From positions 1-36,059 of the forward strand of contig NZ_QAYC01000026.1 of assembly GCF_003053725.1 (NCBI RefSeq): a stretch of DNA of 36,059 nucleotides, read 5' to 3'. This stretch comes from Rhodovulum kholense (GTDB taxonomy: Bacteria > Pseudomonadota > Alphaproteobacteria > Rhodobacterales > Rhodobacteraceae). The notes beneath the pieces are model-generated. The model had not been told where the DNA came from. It saw only the letters and a program-made list of their open reading frames with translations, and made no database searches. Both the position numbers and the translations under genes were made by a program. Positions 1-6,823 of the stretch are shown one piece after another. Positions within the stretch are counted from its first letter, which is position 1, and each line of letters begins with the position of its first letter.

Positions 1-75
1 GAAGTCCAGATCCGGGCGGCGGTCCTCAACCGCTTCACGGCGCTCGGCATCCCGCTCACCGTGGCCATGGGATAA
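1..75 (+). CDS. C-terminal end of an unidentified protein (cut by window start)
   Basis: An open frame runs from the first base to a TAA at 73-75 and encodes 24 residues ending in LTVAMG. No start is visible, so the gene begins outside the window. The segment is too short to assign to a family. It lies just upstream of a T6SS effector cassette on the same strand and could be part of that locus or of a transposase remnant. Neither is supported by a motif. Confidence 0.4.
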   Translation, partial: EVQIRAAVLNRFTALGIPLTVAMG

Positions 76-330
76 GTGTGTCCGGGGAAAGGGGAACTGC
101 GGTCGTCAGCTGATTTGCGCAACAGCGCCCATTCCATTGGGCAAGACCGAGGCCGGCGGAGTGCTACGGTGGTTGCACAATGGATGCTCCATCCGGCCCC
201 AAATGGTCCCCACGGATCGGGAAGTCGGCGTAAAATCAGGTGAGTACGTAGCAGACCTCGGACCCGGCGGCGCTGCAGATCGGGCTCGCCGCGCCCGAAC
301 CGGCCCCCCCCTGAACGGAGCGCGCAGCTG
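76..330 (+). other. Scrambled junction between a truncated frame and the effector cassette
   Basis: No convincing gene is present. From 252 to 314 a protein-like tail (QTSDPAALQIGLAAPEPAPP) is readable in one frame, but a TAG at 249-251 cuts it off. This suggests the 3' end of a gene whose upstream part was replaced. The stretch at 200-240 contains a TGGTCCCCAC motif of the kind seen in terminal repeats of IS21-like elements. That comparison is from memory and weak. A GGAG at 317-320 is the likely ribosome site for the gene at 331. Confidence 0.3.
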
Positions 331-705
331 ATGGCCTTTACCCTGTCTGCCAATGTGATCGGCGCCCTCAATGCTCAGCAACAGCGCGATTCCGACCTGC
401 GCTTTGCGCGCGACATCCGTGCGTTCCGGCCCGACCCGGTGCGCCATGTCAGCGATCCAGAACTGGCCGAAATCGTCCGTCTCTCGCGCGAGGCGGCGCG
501 CGGCTTCGGTCTGCGCGACGACCGGTTGGTCGCGCGTTTTGTTATGGTCGATGCGCTGATCGCGCCGGGTTGGCATCGCGACCCGCAGGTCGTGGCGCAT
601 TTCCGCGATGCCTCAGGCAGTCCCGAGGCGAAGGCCGGCGACCTGTTCCAGCTGATCCGGATCAGCCTGCGCCAATACGGGCGCGAAGCGGAGGTTTGGT
701 GGTAA
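331..705 (+). CDS. Small protein preceding a T6SS-type nuclease toxin
   Basis: This 124-residue soluble protein has no signal peptide or membrane segment and belongs to no family I recognise. Its start is set by the ATG at 331 behind GGAG, and its TAA overlaps the ATG of the toxin gene (TAATG). That arrangement implies translational coupling. Genes in this position next to Tox-REase-5 toxins often encode adaptors or chaperones that load the effector, so such a role is plausible here by position only. It is helix-rich, with many Arg and Asp residues, and ends in EVWW. Coding is well supported by codon use and the tight gene packing. Confidence 0.6.
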   Translation: MAFTLSANVIGALNAQQQRDSDLRFARDIRAFRPDPVRHVSDPELAEIVRLSREAARGFGLRDDRLVARFVMVDALIAPGWHRDPQVVAHFRDASGSPEAKAGDLFQLIRISLRQYGREAEVWW

Positions 706-1454
706 TGGGGTTCTGCATTCCGGTTTCGATCGACGATGTGCATGTCGGGCCCGATGGGTCGGTCATCGTCACGGGCAAGCAGATCTGCTGGGGCGACGAT
801 GTGCCTGCACCGCCGGTGCCGGTGCCCGCACCGGGCAGCGGCGGCGCCCCCGGCACGGCGCCCGCGCCTGCCACGATTAGCCCCGACCAGAGCAGCACGC
901 GCACCGGAACCCAGACCGAGGCCGACGCGCGCACCCGCGAAGACAGCTGCACCGAGAACTGCCCGCTCTGCTCGCCGCGCAAGGAAGGCGGCCCCTACAT
1001 GCGCTATTTCGGCTAGGTCAAGGCGGGAGCGCAGCGCGGCTATGCCTACCAGCATTTCATCTGCCCCTGGCACGCCTATGTCCCCGAGAGCAACATGATC
1101 GAGGAATGGGCCTGGGGCGGGGTCAATTTCGACGGGCTCTCGCCCGCCGAATGTCACCTCTGGGAGGCCAAGCACGGCTATGACAATTTCCTCGTGCAGC
1201 GCGACTGGAGCGCCGATGGCGGCCCGGAACTGGCCGATTGGGCGGTGCGCGCAGGTGTCGCCCAGACCGTGTTCGAACCGATGATCCGCGAGGCGCGGCG
1301 CCAGCACATGCTGGTAAGCCAGCATTACGGCAAGGTCGAACTCACCTGGGTGTTCTCGAACATGACGACCCGGCTCTATGTCGGGGCCCTGCTTTTGCAG
1401 CGCGTCACGGGGTGGTATCACGACATGCAAGTTCGACCCTTCGGAGGCAGCTGA
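705..1454 (+). pseudogene. Tox-REase-5-like nuclease toxin interrupted by an in-frame amber codon
   Basis: The reading frame starts at ATG 705, overlapping the previous stop, and would encode about 249 residues, but codon 104 is TAG (1014-1016). The same frame continues cleanly to TGA 1452-1454. The part before the stop holds a Pro/Ala-rich linker and a Cys-rich CTENCPLC segment. The part after it carries the toxin core: YAYQHF, a GVNFDGL motif, an EAKHGYDNF motif (an Asp ... Glu-x-Lys pattern as in restriction-endonuclease folds) and VELTWVFS. These match what I know of the Tox-REase-5 family, which includes the T6SS effector TseT. The stop removes the whole catalytic region, so as read the gene is dead unless the amber is suppressed or is a sequence error. 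Restart at ATG 1095 would lack part of the domain. Confidence 0.75.
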
Positions 1455-2200
1455 TGGATCTTACCTATGATCTGCTACTCAGCGCGGAGCTGACGCCGCA
1501 TAGATACGGCGCCGAATATGCCGCCTATGAGGATGGCGCGCGGGATTTCTTCAAGCTCCTGCACAGGCTCGAGAAGATCCCCTGCTTCGACCTGGGATGG
1601 TGCTTCAAGGACATCGCGCTCTGGGCGCAGGAAGAGGCCTATATCCAAGAGAGCAAGAGCGTGTCCGATGCCGCCGGCTGGGCTGACGAGGAAGGCTCGG
1701 TCTCGACCATCGACAATGGGACGAAGACCCTGGGCTCGGAAAAGGTCTACTACGGCTTCGACTACAGCTGGGGCGCCACCGGCACGCGACTGAACGGGCA
1801 AATCAAGCGCCCGCATCCGCATTACGGCCTCCAGCTCGATCATCTGATCACCCTGGTCGACGCGGTGACGCGCTGGCAGCGGCCGCAGCATCTTGCCTTC
1901 GGCCCGGGCGGCTACCTTGTCCATCACCACCCGCTCGACCGCGCGCGCCTGGGCATCCGCTGGATCGGCTGGCTTCCCTTCGCTATCGCGCCCGCCGAGC
2001 TGCCCGAGGCCGAGATCGTGCGGCCGATGAACGGCGGCACGCTGATCGTCACCCTGTCGCGGCTCTGGCAGGTCGGAGAGCGCCATCCCGACTATTCCGC
2101 CGAGGCGATCCGGCGGGCGCAGAACGTGGAATTGCGGCTCAACGCGCTCGGCCTGCTGCCCACCGCGCCCGACATCATGCGCGGCGACTGGGGCCAGTAG
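1454..2200 (+). CDS. Imm52-like immunity protein
   Basis: This 248-residue protein has its ATG at 1454 overlapping the toxin stop (TGATG), the classic toxin-immunity coupling. A longer frame extends upstream, but that part only shadows the toxin gene. It is rich in Trp, Tyr and Asp and has no membrane segment, so it is probably cytoplasmic and neutralises its toxin by binding. Imm52 proteins are known partners of Tox-REase-5 toxins, and the conserved-Trp alpha/beta character fits. I did not verify the family by search. The gene is intact although the toxin frame is broken, so it may now serve as orphan immunity against kin. Confidence 0.65.
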   Translation: MDLTYDLLLSAELTPHRYGAEYAAYEDGARDFFKLLHRLEKIPCFDLGWCFKDIALWAQEEAYIQESKSVSDAAGWADEEGSVSTIDNGTKTLGSEKVYYGFDYSWGATGTRLNGQIKRPHPHYGLQLDHLITLVDAVTRWQRPQHLAFGPGGYLVHHHPLDRARLGIRWIGWLPFAIAPAELPEAEIVRPMNGGTLIVTLSRLWQVGERHPDYSAEAIRRAQNVELRLNALGLLPTAPDIMRGDWGQ

Positions 2201-2473
2201 GCGGGGTTGGCACACCCATTCCGATTGCCCTGAACGGCGTGGTCGATTGCGCCGAACCCGTATGGATCAGAAGCCCGTGCGCAAAACGGCCAAGCCCTGC
2301 TACACTCGCCGCTTGGAGAGCGCGACAGGTGGACTCGGGCGACCTTTGTTTTCCGTTCGTCACCTGCGCCCCCCGAGCTGGATCCCCGCCCTTCGTGTCG
2401 GTGCTTAGCGTCATGCTGCGGCGAGCCGCGGAGGACCGCTATGGGGCTGTCTGTGGTCATCCGTCGTGCGTAG
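2201..2473. other. Intergenic stretch without a recognisable gene
   Basis: Between the immunity gene and the first dispersed repeat I see no frame with coding character. The stretch lies between convergent transcription units (immunity gene from the left, yjhQ from the right). Open frames on the - strand across it look like GC-rich chance frames. Confidence 0.5.
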
Positions 2474-2550
2474 CCAGAACGTCTGCTATCGGCAGCGAGT
2501 GTCCAGGGGGGCGGCCCGAGGCGCTCAAGCGCCACGCCGCACCGAGCCCC
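2474..2550 (+). repeat. Dispersed intergenic repeat, family A, partial copy 1
   Basis: Contains the GCTATCGGCAGCGAG core followed by GGCGCTCAAGCGCCACGCCGCACCG. The same segments recur at 3590-3772, 4371-4515, 4683-4868, 6605-6738, 18408-18492 and 32471-32610. This copy holds only the right half of the unit. Confidence 0.7.
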
Positions 2551-2573
2551 CATCGCACGGTTATCGACAAAAC

Positions 2574-2607
2574 AAAAATGCCCGGACCGCACAGTCGCGG
2601 GCCGGGC
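2574..2607 (-). terminator. Rho-independent terminator of the topAI-yjhQ operon
   Basis: A GC-rich hairpin (GCCCGG and CCGC arms on each side of ACAGTC, 2580-2607) is followed on the - strand by TTTTTGTTTT (2569-2578). It starts six bases past the yjhQ stop codon, the right place and orientation to end that operon. Confidence 0.8.
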
Positions 2608-2612
2608 TTGGG

Positions 2613-3113
2613 TTATCCCTGTTGCTCCAACCCGAAGGCGGAATGATGGATCAGTTCGCCTTTGGGGGCGCGGGTATCGAACGAGAGCGCCTGAACAAAC
2701 CGGGGCGGGCAGCTCCCCACCCGCAATTTCGGAAAGAACCTGAAACCGAACCGGCCATAATACCCGGGATCCCCGACCAGGGCCGCTCCTTTGCAGGTCG
2801 CCCGCAACCGAAGGATCGCCTCGGCCATGAGCGCGCTGCCGATGCCCTGACCCTGTCGCGGCGGCCGAACGGCAAGGGGACCGATCAGTCCCCAGCCGGA
2901 CGCGGCGCCGATCCGGGCATCCGATGCAGCCAGATAGCCGACCACCTCGCCCCCGTCCTCGGCCACGAGCGACAGGCTCAGGGCATTGTCTGCCCTGAGC
3001 CTGTCAATAATTGCAGCTTCGGTTCCGGTGGCCTGCGGCAGCATCTTCATGGCTTCGGTCACGACCTCGCGGATAGCGGGGAGATCTCTGTCGATTTCAT
3101 TTCGGATCAACAT
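2613..3113 (-). CDS. yjhQ: GNAT acetyltransferase, YjhQ-type antitoxin partner of TopAI
   Basis: This 166-residue protein has the GNAT fold signature, with the acetyl-CoA binding motif QGQGIGSAL near residues 92-100 and a YYGRFGF segment near 140, as in YhbS/YjhQ-like acetyltransferases. In E. coli, YjhQ is the antitoxin of the topoisomerase I inhibitor TopAI (YjhX). Here the GNAT gene starts four bases after the topAI stop, on the same strand, so the pair copies that operon order. I infer the antitoxin role from the pairing; acetyltransferase activity is expected but its substrate is unknown. A strong terminator follows the stop codon. The ATG at 3113 is the only sensible start. Confidence 0.8.
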   Translation of the reverse strand: MLIRNEIDRDLPAIREVVTEAMKMLPQATGTEAAIIDRLRADNALSLSLVAEDGGEVVGYLAASDARIGAASGWGLIGPLAVRPPRQGQGIGSALMAEAILRLRATCKGAALVGDPGYYGRFGFRFFPKLRVGSCPPRFVQALSFDTRAPKGELIHHSAFGLEQQG

Positions 3114-3117
3114 GTTA

Positions 3118-3378
3118 CTATCCTTGGTTGTCGAGTTGCGCGCGCACGGAAAGACGTCCGCGTTTCGATATCCGATAGGGACCGCCAGACCGGGATGCGA
3201 TCAGCCGCTTGCGCCGCAACTTGCTGAAGATGGTCATGTCGAAATCGGAAAGGATCATGCCTTCGCGTGTGACGCAGGTGACCGCAGTGATCCTGGGGCT
3301 ATTCTCACGCTCGTGCAGGATGTGGCCGCCAAGAGCCAGAACGTGCAGCGCACGCTGTTCATTTCTTGAGATATTCAT
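3118..3378 (-). CDS. topAI: TopAI/YjhX family toxin (topoisomerase I inhibitor)
   Basis: An 86-residue protein starting MNISRNEQRALHVLALGG, close to the usual 85-residue length and N-terminus of YjhX. Further family hallmarks are VTCVTREGMILSD, KLRRKRLI, GGPYRISKRG and a VRAQLDN tail. In E. coli this protein binds topoisomerase I and blocks growth when overproduced. I chose the Met at 3378 because the upstream extension to 3444 runs through a hairpin leader and is not family-like. The Shine-Dalgarno sequence before this ATG is poor, which fits control by the leader. It forms an operon with yjhQ (four-base gap). Confidence 0.88.
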   Translation of the reverse strand: MNISRNEQRALHVLALGGHILHERENSPRITAVTCVTREGMILSDFDMTIFSKLRRKRLIASRSGGPYRISKRGRLSVRAQLDNQG

Positions 3379-3400
3379 GGAAGTCTCGTGTGAGATACGC

Positions 3401-3437
3401 AAAAAAGCCAAGGGGCGAGCGCCCCCCGGCGGCTTTG
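3401..3437 (-). terminator. Terminator-like hairpin in the topAI leader
   Basis: On the - strand, arms AAAGCC ... GGGGCG and CGCCCC ... GGCTTT form a stem with an internal loop, followed by a six-T run (3401-3406). It lies about 25 bases upstream of the topAI start codon. An intrinsic terminator here would abort topAI transcription unless it is overridden, so attenuation is likely. Confidence 0.6.
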
Positions 3438-3446
3438 GTTTCACGC

Positions 3447-3469
3447 GGCTCTCTGAAACTCAGAGAGCC
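3447..3469 (-). promoter_or_regulatory. Perfect 9-bp hairpin between leader ORF and terminator
   Basis: GGCTCTCTG and CAGAGAGCC pair exactly around a five-base loop. It starts four bases after the stop codon of the five-codon leader ORF and ten bases before the terminator-like hairpin. A ribosome stalled on the leader ORF could alter its folding. Confidence 0.6.
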
Positions 3470-3472
3470 TTA

Positions 3473-3490
3473 TCACACAAGCTCTGACAT
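3473..3490 (-). CDS. Five-codon leader ORF (MSELV) upstream of topAI
   Basis: ATG at 3490 and TGA at 3475-3473 encode MSELV. A GGAGG sits four bases before the ATG (3499-3495), the best ribosome site in the neighbourhood. Two hairpins follow, then topAI. In E. coli, topAI is controlled by an antibiotic-sensing upstream ORF (toiL). This ORF may be a functional counterpart, but there is no sequence identity claim. Evidence is positional and from the ribosome site only. Confidence 0.5.
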   Translation of the reverse strand: MSELV

Positions 3491-3589
3491 CCAGCCTCCG
3501 TTGTCCGGGCGACGAACCCTGCCGTCACCCGAAGTGAAAGATAGCTGCTCTGGAGACGGATCACAACCCGGCCGAGCGAGCGTCTGTTT

Positions 3590-3772
3590 TTGTTCGCTTT
3601 CCGCAGCTTTGCGGCTCCACGGGGCCGCAACCGCGATGAACGGCCGCTTTCGTGATTTCACAGTCGGAAGAGGCCGGAGTGCTCAATGGCTGCTAACGGC
3701 AGCGAGCGCCCGAGTCGGTGGCGCCTGGCGCTCAGGCGCCACGCTGCGCCGCCGCAGGTCCGCTCCGAGCCC
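3590..3772 (+). repeat. Dispersed intergenic repeat, family A, near-complete copy 2
   Basis: The unit reads GCGGCTCCAC..., ATGAACGGCCGCTTTCGTGA, then AACGGCAGCGAGCGCC, then GGCGCTCAGGCGCCACGC and CCGCAGGTCCGCTCCGAGCC. It ends four bases before the stop of the acetyltransferase gene at 3773. The GGCGC...GCGCC part is a small palindrome. The rest of the 3500-3590 gap shows no gene. Confidence 0.75.
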
Positions 3773-4321
3773 TTAGTGGACCTTGGAGTAGATGAAGCAA
3801 TCGCGCGGAATGTCTGAGATGTTGGGGTGCCGGAAGTAGCGCCGCAGGATGCCCTCGCGCACCATGCCAGCTTTCTCCATCACCCGTGCAGAAGCTGGAT
3901 GCTCCACATCACAGAACGCTTCGGCTCTGTGAATGCTCGGATGCGACAAGGCATGATCCACGAGCCAGCCCATGACCTCGGATGCGCAGCCTTTACCCCA
4001 AGCCGACGCCCTTAAGACATAACCGTAGCTCACCCTATGACCTATCAGATGTGGATGAAACATCCCCACAAGTTCCGCAGGTTGTCGGCGATCAAACGCG
4101 ACCAAAGGGAAACCTTTTCCTGAAATCCACTCCGCTGCTGCAATCTCCAGGAAAGCGGTCGTTTCAGTGACGCTTCGGTGGGGCGTCCAGCCAAGGAAGC
4201 GACTGACTTCCGCATCGGAGGCATAGCTGTCGAAGATGGCCTGCGCGTCATCCAGTTTCACTTGGCGAAGATGATAGCGGTCGGTCTCGAACTCATCGGG
4301 AAGGCGGTAGGGTGCGTTCAT
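3773..4321 (-). CDS. RimJ/RimL-type GNAT N-acetyltransferase
   Basis: This 182-residue protein opens with FETDRYHLRQVKLDDA, typical of RimJ/RimL acetyltransferases. It continues with a GWGK-type acetyl-CoA segment (SAWGKGCASEVMGW, about residues 107-120) and the family's NPAS-like HPASARVMEKAGMVREG near residues 143-159. These enzymes transfer acetyl groups from acetyl-CoA to protein N-termini or small amines, but the target cannot be read from sequence. It stands alone: repeats of family A flank both ends, and the next genes belong to other units. The start at 4321 follows a purine-rich GGTGGCGGG. Confidence 0.8.
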   Translation of the reverse strand: MNAPYRLPDEFETDRYHLRQVKLDDAQAIFDSYASDAEVSRFLGWTPHRSVTETTAFLEIAAAEWISGKGFPLVAFDRRQPAELVGMFHPHLIGHRVSYGYVLRASAWGKGCASEVMGWLVDHALSHPSIHRAEAFCDVEHPASARVMEKAGMVREGILRRYFRHPNISDIPRDCFIYSKVH

Positions 4322-4330
4322 CCCGCCACC

Positions 4331-4654
4331 CTAACGATAGCGCCAAGCGTGGCAAGTTGCTGAAGGTCGGCTTCGTCCGCTCTCCGGACCTTTGCGGCTC
4401 CTGCGCGTGCTGCAACCGCGATGAACGGCTGCTTCCGTGATCCGCAGGCGGCGCAGCCTTGAGGTGTCGAACGTCGGCAATCGGCAGCGAGCGGCCCCGG
4501 TCGCTTGGGGCGGGATCTCGCGGCACTGACCGGGCGGATGTGCGGGGCATGAAGGGCGGAAACCTGTCGTTGAGTTGGGGGGAACCATCTGCAACGCCAT
4601 CATCAGACCGATTGTGCAGAAGATGGCCGGGGGAAGCAGCATCAGGTATTTCAT
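4331..4654 (-). CDS. Possible small membrane peptide whose tail runs into a repeat
   Basis: ATG 4654 follows a good TTGGAGAAACCA ribosome site and opens with MKYLMLLPPAIFCTIGLMMALQ-like hydrophobic residues, consistent with one membrane helix or a signal peptide. From roughly residue 60 onward the frame crosses repeat copy 3 (4371-4515), and the sequence becomes the Arg/Ser-rich translation typical of that repeat. I suspect a short real gene whose 3' end was overrun by the repeat. Alternatively the whole frame is chance. No family is recognised. Confidence 0.3.
   Translation of the reverse strand: MKYLMLLPPAIFCTIGLMMALQMVPPNSTTGFRPSCPAHPPGQCREIPPQATGAARCRLPTFDTSRLRRLRITEAAVHRGCSTRRSRKGPESGRSRPSATCHAWRYR
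4371..4515 (+). repeat. Dispersed intergenic repeat, family A, copy 3
   Basis: Shows TGCGGCTCCTGCGCGTGCTG, CAACCGCGATGAACGGCTGC, TTCCGTGATCCGCAGGCGG and CAATCGGCAGCGAGCGG in the same order as the other copies. The right half then diverges. It overlaps the 3' part of the small frame at 4331-4654. Confidence 0.7.
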
Positions 4655-4682
4655 TGGTTTCTCCAAGGCGATCGGTGTCCGT

Positions 4683-4868
4683 TTCGGCCGCCCTCCGGAC
4701 CTTGGCGGCTCCAGGGCATGCTGCAACCGCAATGCACGGCCGCTTTCGTGGTTCCGCAGGCGGTGGAGGCTTGGGCGCTCAACGGCCGCAATCGGCAGCG
4801 AGCGCCAGAGCGGGCGCTCCGAGGCGCTCCGGCGCCATGCCGCACCGCCGCAGGTCCGCTCCGAGCCC
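4683..4868 (+). repeat. Dispersed intergenic repeat, family A, complete copy 4
   Basis: The fullest copy: CTCCGGACCTTGGCGGCTCC, GCTGCAACCGCAATGCACGG, CGCTTTCGTGGTTCCGCAGG, CAATCGGCAGCGAGCGCC, GGCGCTCCGGCGCCATGCCG and CCGCAGGTCCGCTCCGAGCC. The remaining bases up to 4940 hold no gene. Confidence 0.75.
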
Positions 4869-4940
4869 ATTTGGACGGATGCTGCGCACCGCATGGGTGT
4901 CTGCAATTCGAAACACGTTGCCATAAGACAGATTTTACGT

Positions 4941-5885
4941 TTATGCTTCAATCCAAAGAAAGGTCTGTAGATTAATTTTCCTATACGGTCGAAGTTTCGA
5001 CCTGAACTCGTCCAGAGACTTCGTTTCGGATCCATTGATGTTATATAAGCCGTAGCCGCTATCGCTTAATATCTTCGCGTCGTTCCAGTACATATATTCT
5101 GAGCACCCAATCCAACTGCGATCTAAGCACCGAGCGATACCATTGGCTATGCCGCCATTCTGGGGGACCTCTACTGCGCTAAACCCAATTACCGAATTAC
5201 CTGCATAGTAAATTTTACAACTCAAACCTTCAATCTGACGCATACCCATGTGATATGCCGCAAGATTACTGGAAACAAGGTGTTTGGTATCGAAATTCTT
5301 AATTGAACTTACAGCATCGGCCCACTTTTCTATCATATGGACGACAGCTGCATATCGTTCAAAGTAGATCGGCGAACGCTGATCTGCAATCTCAATAGGA
5401 ACGTCCCTGTTGGCGCGGTTAACTTTTTTACGATACCCTCTATACGAGCTCCCTCTCATTTCGCTCAATTTGGCGACGTCAAGAATTGTGACTGGATAGC
5501 GCCAATCCAGCGTTTTCTCCGTTGTTGCTCGAAAAAAATCGATTTTCTCCATTTGCATCGAGAAGTCTGGGGTAATTCGGCCAAGTGTAACGTTCAAGCC
5601 AGCGGATGCAATTGAGCTGCAAAGGTGCGACCAAAGCTCCGGAGCGAAATGCGCCCCCGCAGGCAAAACCAAAGCAGCGCATTCGATGTTTGGATGCACA
5701 GCGACAAAGGCTGTTTGCCCCCTATGCTCAACAAGAAAGAGGCCATTCCGGCCAGTGTGAAGAAGATATGCGCCCGAATGCGCCATAGAGTCCACGCTCG
5801 GCGGAAGCTCGGCCAGGAATTTACTAAACCAAGCGTAGTCGTCCCAGTCGATTTTTCGGCTTCCGGCAGGGAGAAGAGACATCAT
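4941..5885 (-). CDS. DUF2156-like (phosphatidylglycerol lysyltransferase C-terminal type) protein
   Basis: This 314-residue protein is likely cytoplasmic. Its second half resembles the GNAT-like transferase domain of DUF2156/LPG-synthase proteins: RGYRKKVNRANRDV near residue 150, then YNINGSETKSLDEFRSKLRP close to the C-terminus, which matches the usual 'N-x-x-G-S-E ... L-x-x-F-K' ending. Such domains move aminoacyl or acyl groups onto lipids or peptides; the substrate here is unknown. There is no integral-membrane flippase part. It forms a probable operon with the membrane protein upstream (20-base gap). Base composition is clearly AT-richer than its neighbours, suggesting recent transfer. 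A start at 5882 is equally possible. Confidence 0.6.
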   Translation of the reverse strand: MMSLLPAGSRKIDWDDYAWFSKFLAELPPSVDSMAHSGAYLLHTGRNGLFLVEHRGQTAFVAVHPNIECAALVLPAGAHFAPELWSHLCSSIASAGLNVTLGRITPDFSMQMEKIDFFRATTEKTLDWRYPVTILDVAKLSEMRGSSYRGYRKKVNRANRDVPIEIADQRSPIYFERYAAVVHMIEKWADAVSSIKNFDTKHLVSSNLAAYHMGMRQIEGLSCKIYYAGNSVIGFSAVEVPQNGGIANGIARCLDRSWIGCSEYMYWNDAKILSDSGYGLYNINGSETKSLDEFRSKLRPYRKINLQTFLWIEA

Positions 5886-5905
5886 CGAGGATAGCCTCGT
5901 AATTA

Positions 5906-6460
5906 CTAAGTTTCTGCGCTCTCGATGTACTCTTCCAACACATCACTTCGATCAAAAGGATTTTTCTGCAATTTTTGGTAGAGAAATACTGCGTCAACAA
6001 ATTCGGAGTGGCCTGGAATCTGACCGGGAGTCTGAAGCCACCTAAGGTAAGCTTGAATCTCTCTGTTCTCCATCACGGTAGATACGACGAATTTCATCCA
6101 TGCAATTTCATTAAGGTCAAGAACCCCACGCCTCAAGAGTCCACCAACGAATACTAGCTTATACAGCATGGCATCCAAATTCTGCTCATCTTCGGAATGC
6201 GGGAATTTATTCGGATCGAACTTAAATGCTTCTGATTTTGATCCATAGTCTAGTCGATAAAATAGCCTCACTTCATCTGAGTCTTCACGAAGCCATTTGT
6301 GAATCTCTAGTACGAAGCTCGAACGCGCGGCCTGAGCGGATACCTCGTTTGCCTTGCGAGAAAGCCGAAATTGCAAAAACGCGAATAACAAGCCGATCAA
6401 GCCCAAGACACTAACCGCAAGAGCTGCGATGTCAATGAACGACGCAGACGGTGATGGCAT
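5906..6460 (-). CDS. Membrane-anchored protein with cytoplasmic helical domain (DUF4760-like)
   Basis: This 184-residue protein has one N-terminal membrane helix (about residues 7-29, ending FAFLQFRLSRKANEV) followed by a helical soluble domain. The layout recalls DUF4760-type single-span proteins, but I cannot confirm the family. I chose ATG 6460 because AAAGGGG sits just upstream and the longer frame to 6703 runs through repeat copy 5. It is the first gene of an AT-rich two-gene operon with the DUF2156-like gene, so the pair may work at the membrane together. Similar anchor-plus-enzyme pairs occur in defence islands. That reading is inference. Confidence 0.55.
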   Translation of the reverse strand: MPSPSASFIDIAALAVSVLGLIGLLFAFLQFRLSRKANEVSAQAARSSFVLEIHKWLREDSDEVRLFYRLDYGSKSEAFKFDPNKFPHSEDEQNLDAMLYKLVFVGGLLRRGVLDLNEIAWMKFVVSTVMENREIQAYLRWLQTPGQIPGHSEFVDAVFLYQKLQKNPFDRSDVLEEYIESAET

Positions 6461-6604
6461 CGGAACCCCTTTCCAGATTCTCTTGAGGCTTGCCGGGCCT
6501 CGGAGGCTTACCCTCAAGCAGTAGCGTTTATGGATGATTCTGACCGTTTTGTCATCCGCGAGCTTTTGGGAAGACGACATTCGGATAACGGCAGAGAAAG
6601 TGTG

Positions 6605-6738
6605 CTTCGTCCCGCTCTCCGGACCATGGCGGCTCCAGAGCGTGCTGCAACCGCGATGAACGGCCGCTTTCGTGATCCACAGGCAGCAGAGGCCGGGGCG
6701 CACAACTGCCGCTATCGGCAGGGCACACCCCGTGAACG
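6605..6738 (+). repeat. Dispersed intergenic repeat, family A, copy 5
   Basis: Carries CTCTCCGGACCATGGCGGC, GCTGCAACCGCGATGAACGG, CCGCTTTCGTGATCCACAGG and GCTATCGGCAGGG. After 6710 the sequence is shared with 18450-18571 (downstream of the second AAA_28 gene), so this copy marks the outer limit of homology between the two Tn7-like modules. The gap 6739-6823 contains only this shared 3' flank. Confidence 0.7.
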
Positions 6739-6823
6739 TTAGCCAGGGGGAGCGCAGAGGAACCAGTGGAGCCGTGTGGATTGTCCGATGCAGCAGTTCA
6801 ACCGCGGCATCTGGAGATGACTG

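Noticed and set aside
375-1430. Long - strand frame of 351 codons opposite the toxin gene
   Set aside because: It mirrors the + strand genes, has no ribosome site or family motif, and GC-rich DNA often keeps such antisense frames open.
2092-2592. 166-codon - strand frame over the end of the immunity gene and repeat copy 1
   Set aside because: It mixes antisense and repeat translation with no conserved protein character.
3366-3776. 136-codon + strand frame antisense to the topAI leader
   Set aside because: It crosses the leader hairpins and repeat copy 2; the peptide is typical of repeat translation.
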